From NCBI RefSeq assembly GCF_002742265.1, contig NZ_MDGL01000035.1:124001-188000 (forward strand): a stretch of 64,000 nt of DNA, given 5' to 3'. The notes below the pieces were generated by a model that saw nothing but the letters and a program-made list of their open reading frames with translations, ran no database searches and was not told the DNA's origin. Below are positions 60,439-64,000 of the stretch, piece by piece. The translations under genes and the position numbers were made by a program. Each line of letters starts with the position of its first letter. The stretch's first letter is position 1. The stretch is from Maribacter sp. 4G9. Its GTDB lineage: Bacteria; Bacteroidota; Bacteroidia; Flavobacteriales; Flavobacteriaceae.

Positions 60439-61647
60439 TTAATTACTTTTTATAGTCCCATGCTGGGTATGGATAAATTTCTTGTTGGCACCCTTTAGCT
60501 TAAAAAGCGAAAGGAACATAACCCCAAATGCCTTTGGCAAGGTCCAAATGGCCCGCAATGTGGCCCCGTTATAAAATTTTTGGGGTACGGCCAACAAAAA
60601 TGAAAGAACCGTAATCCCAAAAATCAGGTACCACGCCAAGGGTGAGACCAACAATATTAAAGCCTCTGAAAACACATCGAATAACAAATAACCCATAGAG
60701 ATGAGCACCACCATGCCCAATAAAAGAATACGTGGCGGGGAAACCATTTGATAAACCTTATCGGCAAAATCGACATTCCCCCTTAAGAACAATTCCTTTA
60801 GCCCCGAGGCGGCGAAACGCCCGAAATACACAAATTGTGCGGAAAGCCATCGCTTTCTTTGATTTGAGAAAACATCGGTCTTTTGGACTTTTTCGTCCAA
60901 TACGTAGGCATCCGCCAAATATTCAATGGTATTTCTGTTCTTAAGTAACTTCAATTCCAGCTCCTTATCAAACCCGCCCACGGCATTTACCTGTGCCATG
61001 GTCCTTTTGAAAAAATGATAATCAAAGGCCATCCCTGACCCGATCAAGGCCGAGGAAAGTCCCATCACCCTATGCCCTTTTCGAAAAATGTGGTTGTTCA
61101 CTTCCTCACTTATGGCGTCCAAAATGGCAAAGGCCGTGTTGGTGTTTTTGGCCACACGATGTCCTTGCACAACCTTAAATCCTTTATTGAAGGCATCGTT
61201 CACTTTAGCGATGAAATCCCTTGCCATGATGTTATCCGCATCCAATACAAGGGCCACCTGATAATCGTCTCCCAAGAGCTCCATGGCCTTGTTGAGTGCC
61301 TTGGACTTGGTGCTTTTGTCAAAAGATACTTCCAAAACGGTCAAGGGCAGTTTTCTTAGGGATTCCAAGGTGGACCTCTCAAAGGAATCCGCAATGACAA
61401 CAACCTCGAACAAATCCTTTGGATACTCCTGTTCCAACGCCCTTTGTGCCACTTCTACGATGACATTGTCCTCCTTATACCCAGGAATGAGCACGGCAAA
61501 CTTACGTTCCCTGTTCATGATTCTTGCCCGATTTGGCGCCTTAAAGACTCCGGCCAGGGCAAAGATGAACACGTAGAAGGCAGCAAAGCCGAAATAGGCG
61601 ATCAAGAGCACCTCCAAAATGTACGCTATGATTCTAAGAACATCCAT
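60439..61647 (-). CDS. Membrane glycosyltransferase family 2 (BcsA-like)
   Basis: 402 residues. N-terminal membrane segments (ILEVLLIAYFGFAAFYVFIF), GT-A with FAVLIPGYKEDNVIVEVAQR, VVVIADSFERSTLESL, QVALVLDADNIMARDFI (DADN), and QRKRWLSAQFVYFGRFA (a QxxRW-type motif as in processive synthases). Three C-terminal membrane helices follow (ILLLGMVVLISMGYLLFDVF). Candidate chain-elongating or initiating synthase of the exopolysaccharide. It lies 13 bp after the UXS gene. Confidence 0.88.
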   Translation of the reverse strand: MDVLRIIAYILEVLLIAYFGFAAFYVFIFALAGVFKAPNRARIMNRERKFAVLIPGYKEDNVIVEVAQRALEQEYPKDLFEVVVIADSFERSTLESLRKLPLTVLEVSFDKSTKSKALNKAMELLGDDYQVALVLDADNIMARDFIAKVNDAFNKGFKVVQGHRVAKNTNTAFAILDAISEEVNNHIFRKGHRVMGLSSALIGSGMAFDYHFFKRTMAQVNAVGGFDKELELKLLKNRNTIEYLADAYVLDEKVQKTDVFSNQRKRWLSAQFVYFGRFAASGLKELFLRGNVDFADKVYQMVSPPRILLLGMVVLISMGYLLFDVFSEALILLVSPLAWYLIFGITVLSFLLAVPQKFYNGATLRAIWTLPKAFGVMFLSLFKLKGANKKFIHTQHGTIKSN

Positions 61648-61660
61648 ATTGAGGGGCTAC

Positions 61661-62629
61661 TTAGGAATTCACCAATGCCTTTATGGATTGGTCCTGCAAC
61701 ATATTATCGAAATACTCGATCGTTTTGATCAAACCGGATTTTAGGTCGACAGAAGGTTCCCAGTCCTTTAGTTTTTCTTTGGCCAGGGAAATGTCTGGTT
61801 TGCGTTGCATGGGATCGTCCGATGGTAATGGCAGGTGAATGATCTTTGATTTTGAACCCGTAATTTCAATGATATTTTGGGCGAGTTCCAGCATGGTGAA
61901 CTCACCGGGATTCCCAATGTTTATGGGCCCGATAAAATCGTCATCGGTATCCATCATTTTTATCATTCCATCAACCAGATCGCTTACATATTGAAAACTT
62001 CGGGTCTGGGTTCCCTCCCCAAATACGGTAATATCCTTTCCTTGAAGGGCTTGCATAATAAAGTTGGAAACAACCCTACCATCGTCCGGTTCCATTCTAG
62101 GTCCGTAGGTATTGAAGATGCGAATGATCTTTACCAAGACGTCATTGGAATGGTGGTAATTGATGAACAGGGACTCCGCACATCGTTTCCCTTCATCATA
62201 GCAGGAACGGATCCCTATTGGATTTACATGGCCCCAGTAGTTTTCTGGCTGCGGATGTATTTCCGGATCGCCATATACCTCACTAGTAGAAGCCTGTAAT
62301 ATTTTGGCATTGATACGTTTGGCCAAGCCCAACATATTGATAGCGCCCAATACCGAAGTTTTTATAGTCTTTATAGGATTATGCTGGTAATGGACCGGAG
62401 AAGCCGGACACGCCAAATTATAGATTTCATCCACCTCGATAAAATAGGGCAAGGTTACATCATGCCTTATAAGCTCAAAGTATGGATTGTCCATAAGGTG
62501 CACTATTTTACTCTTTCTACCCGTAAAATAGTTGTCCATACAGACTACTTCGTTGCCTTCGCTCAACAGACGTTCGCAAAGGTGTGAGCCTACAAAACCT
62601 GCACCACCGGTTACCAATATTCTTTTCAT
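61661..62629 (-). CDS. UDP-glucuronate decarboxylase (UDP-xylose synthase-like)
   Basis: 322 residues, SDR extended family. [100 protein letters not shown] and [12 protein letters not shown] are UXS/ArnA-type signatures. It should convert UDP-glucuronate to UDP-xylose. UDP-glucose dehydrogenase upstream would supply the substrate, so the polysaccharide probably contains xylose or a related sugar. Confidence 0.92.
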   Translation of the reverse strand: MKRILVTGGAGFVGSHLCERLLSEGNEVVCMDNYFTGRKSKIVHLMDNPYFELIRHDVTLPYFIEVDEIYNLACPASPVHYQHNPIKTIKTSVLGAINMLGLAKRINAKILQASTSEVYGDPEIHPQPENYWGHVNPIGIRSCYDEGKRCAESLFINYHHSNDVLVKIIRIFNTYGPRMEPDDGRVVSNFIMQALQGKDITVFGEGTQTRSFQYVSDLVDGMIKMMDTDDDFIGPINIGNPGEFTMLELAQNIIEITGSKSKIIHLPLPSDDPMQRKPDISLAKEKLKDWEPSVDLKSGLIKTIEYFDNMLQDQSIKALVNS

Positions 62630-62657
62630 GTCTTTATGTTTAAATTATTATGGCCGC

Positions 62658-64000
62658 TTATATCGCCTTTTTTACCGGAACCCTGTTAGCATTTTCGACG
62701 TTGACAGCTTCCCTTCCAATACTGAAATATTGAAAACCAAGTTCCCGCATTTCCTCTGGGTCGTATACGTTTCTTCCGTCAAAAATGAGCTTTTGGTTCA
62801 TGATCTTCTCCAAGATCCTAAAATTGGGCATCCTAAATTCTGACCATTCGGTCACCAAAATCAATGCATCCACTTCGATACAGGCATCGTATTCGTCCTT
62901 GGCATACACAACGGTTTCGCCCAAACTATGTTTGGCCTCCTCCATAGCAACCGGATCGTATACACGTACCTGGGCACCCATGGCCTTTAACTGTTCTATG
63001 ATTACCAAGGATGGTGCTTCGCGCATATCATCCGTTTTTGGCTTAAAGGAAAGACCCCAAATTCCAAATTGCTTACCATTCAAATCGCTTCCAAAATGCC
63101 CTTTTATTTTTTCCACCAATTTGGATTTTTGTCTGTAGTTGACATTTTCAACGGCTTTTAGGACCTCTAGGGAATGCCCATGTTCATCGGCCGTTCTAAT
63201 CAAAGCCTGAACATCCTTGGGGAAACAGCTACCGCCATATCCAGTACCCGGATAAATGAATTTATTGCCAATTCTGGCATCTGAACCAATTCCTTTGCGA
63301 ACCAAGTCCACATTGGCCCCGACCAGTTCGCAAAGGTTGGCAATATCGTTCATGAAACTGATTTTGGTGGCCAGCATGGAGTTTGCGGCGTACTTTGTCA
63401 TCTCCGATGAAAAAATATCCATAAACAACAAGGGGTGACCGTTCATCAAGAATGGTTTATATAACCTTTTCATGGTCTTTTGAGCGCGTTCGTTTTCTAT
63501 TCCCACGACAATTCTGTCCGGTTTAAGGAAATCATCCACAGCGCTACCCTCTTTTAAGAATTCTGGATTGGAGGCCACATCAAAGGGTATGTCCACTTTA
63601 CGCTTGTCCAATTCCTCCTTTACCGCTTTTTTCACTTTAAAGGAAGTTCCAACTGGAACGGTACTTTTTGTAATGATCACTTTGTAGTCGTCCATGTGCT
63701 GGCCAATTTCCCTGGCGACGCCAAGGACATATTTTAAGTCGGCACTTCCATCCTCATCCGGTGGTGTTCCCACCGCAATAAAAACGGCATCACTGCCCTG
63801 TATACCCTTAGCCAAATTGGTAGTAAAGGTTATCCTACCCTTTTCCAAGTTTCTTGCCAAAAAATTATCCAGACCCGGTTCATAAATGGGAACTTCTCCA
63901 TTTAAAAGCATCTGTACTTTTCTTTTGTCGATGTCCACACAGGTAACATCGATTCCGGTTTCTGCAAAACAGGTACCCGTAACCAAACCTACGTACCCTG
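62658..64000 (-). CDS. ugd: UDP-glucose 6-dehydrogenase, 5' end outside the window
   Basis: 447 residues visible. The frame runs off the right edge at GYVGLVTGTCFAETG, the second half of the NAD site, so only the first few residues are missing. Signatures: PEFLKEGSAVDDFLKPDRIV, GSCFPKDVQALIRTADEHG (catalytic Cys in GYGGSCFPKDV) and WGLSFKPKTDDMREAPS. It oxidises UDP-glucose to UDP-glucuronate with 2 NAD+. First visible gene of the cluster, 28 bp from UXS. Confidence 0.95.
   Translation of the reverse strand, partial: GYVGLVTGTCFAETGIDVTCVDIDKRKVQMLLNGEVPIYEPGLDNFLARNLEKGRITFTTNLAKGIQGSDAVFIAVGTPPDEDGSADLKYVLGVAREIGQHMDDYKVIITKSTVPVGTSFKVKKAVKEELDKRKVDIPFDVASNPEFLKEGSAVDDFLKPDRIVVGIENERAQKTMKRLYKPFLMNGHPLLFMDIFSSEMTKYAANSMLATKISFMNDIANLCELVGANVDLVRKGIGSDARIGNKFIYPGTGYGGSCFPKDVQALIRTADEHGHSLEVLKAVENVNYRQKSKLVEKIKGHFGSDLNGKQFGIWGLSFKPKTDDMREAPSLVIIEQLKAMGAQVRVYDPVAMEEAKHSLGETVVYAKDEYDACIEVDALILVTEWSEFRMPNFRILEKIMNQKLIFDGRNVYDPEEMRELGFQYFSIGREAVNVENANRVPVKKAI

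Noticed and set aside
1-64000. CRISPR arrays or insertion sequences
   Set aside because: No regularly spaced repeat array and no transposase with terminal repeats was seen.

Overview
The window looks like chromosomal DNA of a marine-type Flavobacteriaceae (Bacteroidota). The reasons are a BamA-type lipoprotein TamL next to TamB, RteC/BfmA/TraE-N type conjugation genes, promoters of the TTTG-N20-TAnnTTTG type, and the general character of the proteins. I see four regions.

(1) Positions 1-1196 are the left flank: the 3' end of an SRPBCC-type gene, an NTF2-like gene and a decayed VOC (glyoxalase-fold) gene. (2) About 1200-36250 is an integrative and conjugative element of roughly 35 kb, visibly more AT-rich than the DNA to its right. 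Fragments of tRNA-Leu genes bracket it and a tyrosine recombinase lies at its left end. Read left to right it carries: integrase; a small cargo of an ArsR regulator, an asparaginase-like protein and a membrane LuxR regulator; a control/replication module (RteC, Xis-like HTH protein, Rep-like protein, DnaC-like ATPase); a complete mercury/organomercurial resistance locus (ArsR, MerTP, beta-propeller lipoprotein, MerP-like protein, DUF2652, MerB, MerA, a frameshifted second FAD reductase, a double YHS-like protein and a broken transporter); a cell-wall amidase; a compact Bacteroidota T4SS (traE F G I J K M N plus a lipoprotein); an Eco57I-class methylase with a small PD-(D/E)XK nuclease; the coupling protein, relaxase and RHH mobilization protein; RadC-like and SSB proteins; a long non-coding structured stretch; and a helicase-nuclease gene with an in-frame TGA.

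(3) About 35840-36500 is a tRNA cluster: a class II tRNA-like gene with an odd anticodon, one intact tRNA-Leu(UAG), and two 5' tRNA-Leu fragments. This suggests repeated integration at the site. (4) About 36700-64000 is chromosome-like: M20 dipeptidase, PhnA, a BlaI/BlaR1 pair with textbook operators, a DUF4407 membrane protein, tamB-tamL, the dTDP-rhamnose operon with galE, a hybrid response regulator-kinase, and an exopolysaccharide cluster of glycosyltransferases with UXS and UDP-glucose dehydrogenase running off the right edge.

The most unusual material is regulatory and junctional. It includes four CCGTA/TACGG dyads around rteC and the xis-like gene, an 18-bp element shared in opposite orientation by int and xis, a 23-bp repeat present three times at element ends, and the tandem tRNA-Leu fragments. 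Two possible defence cargos stand out: the methylase/nuclease pair and the helicase-nuclease. All family assignments are by eye from motifs; no database search was run.
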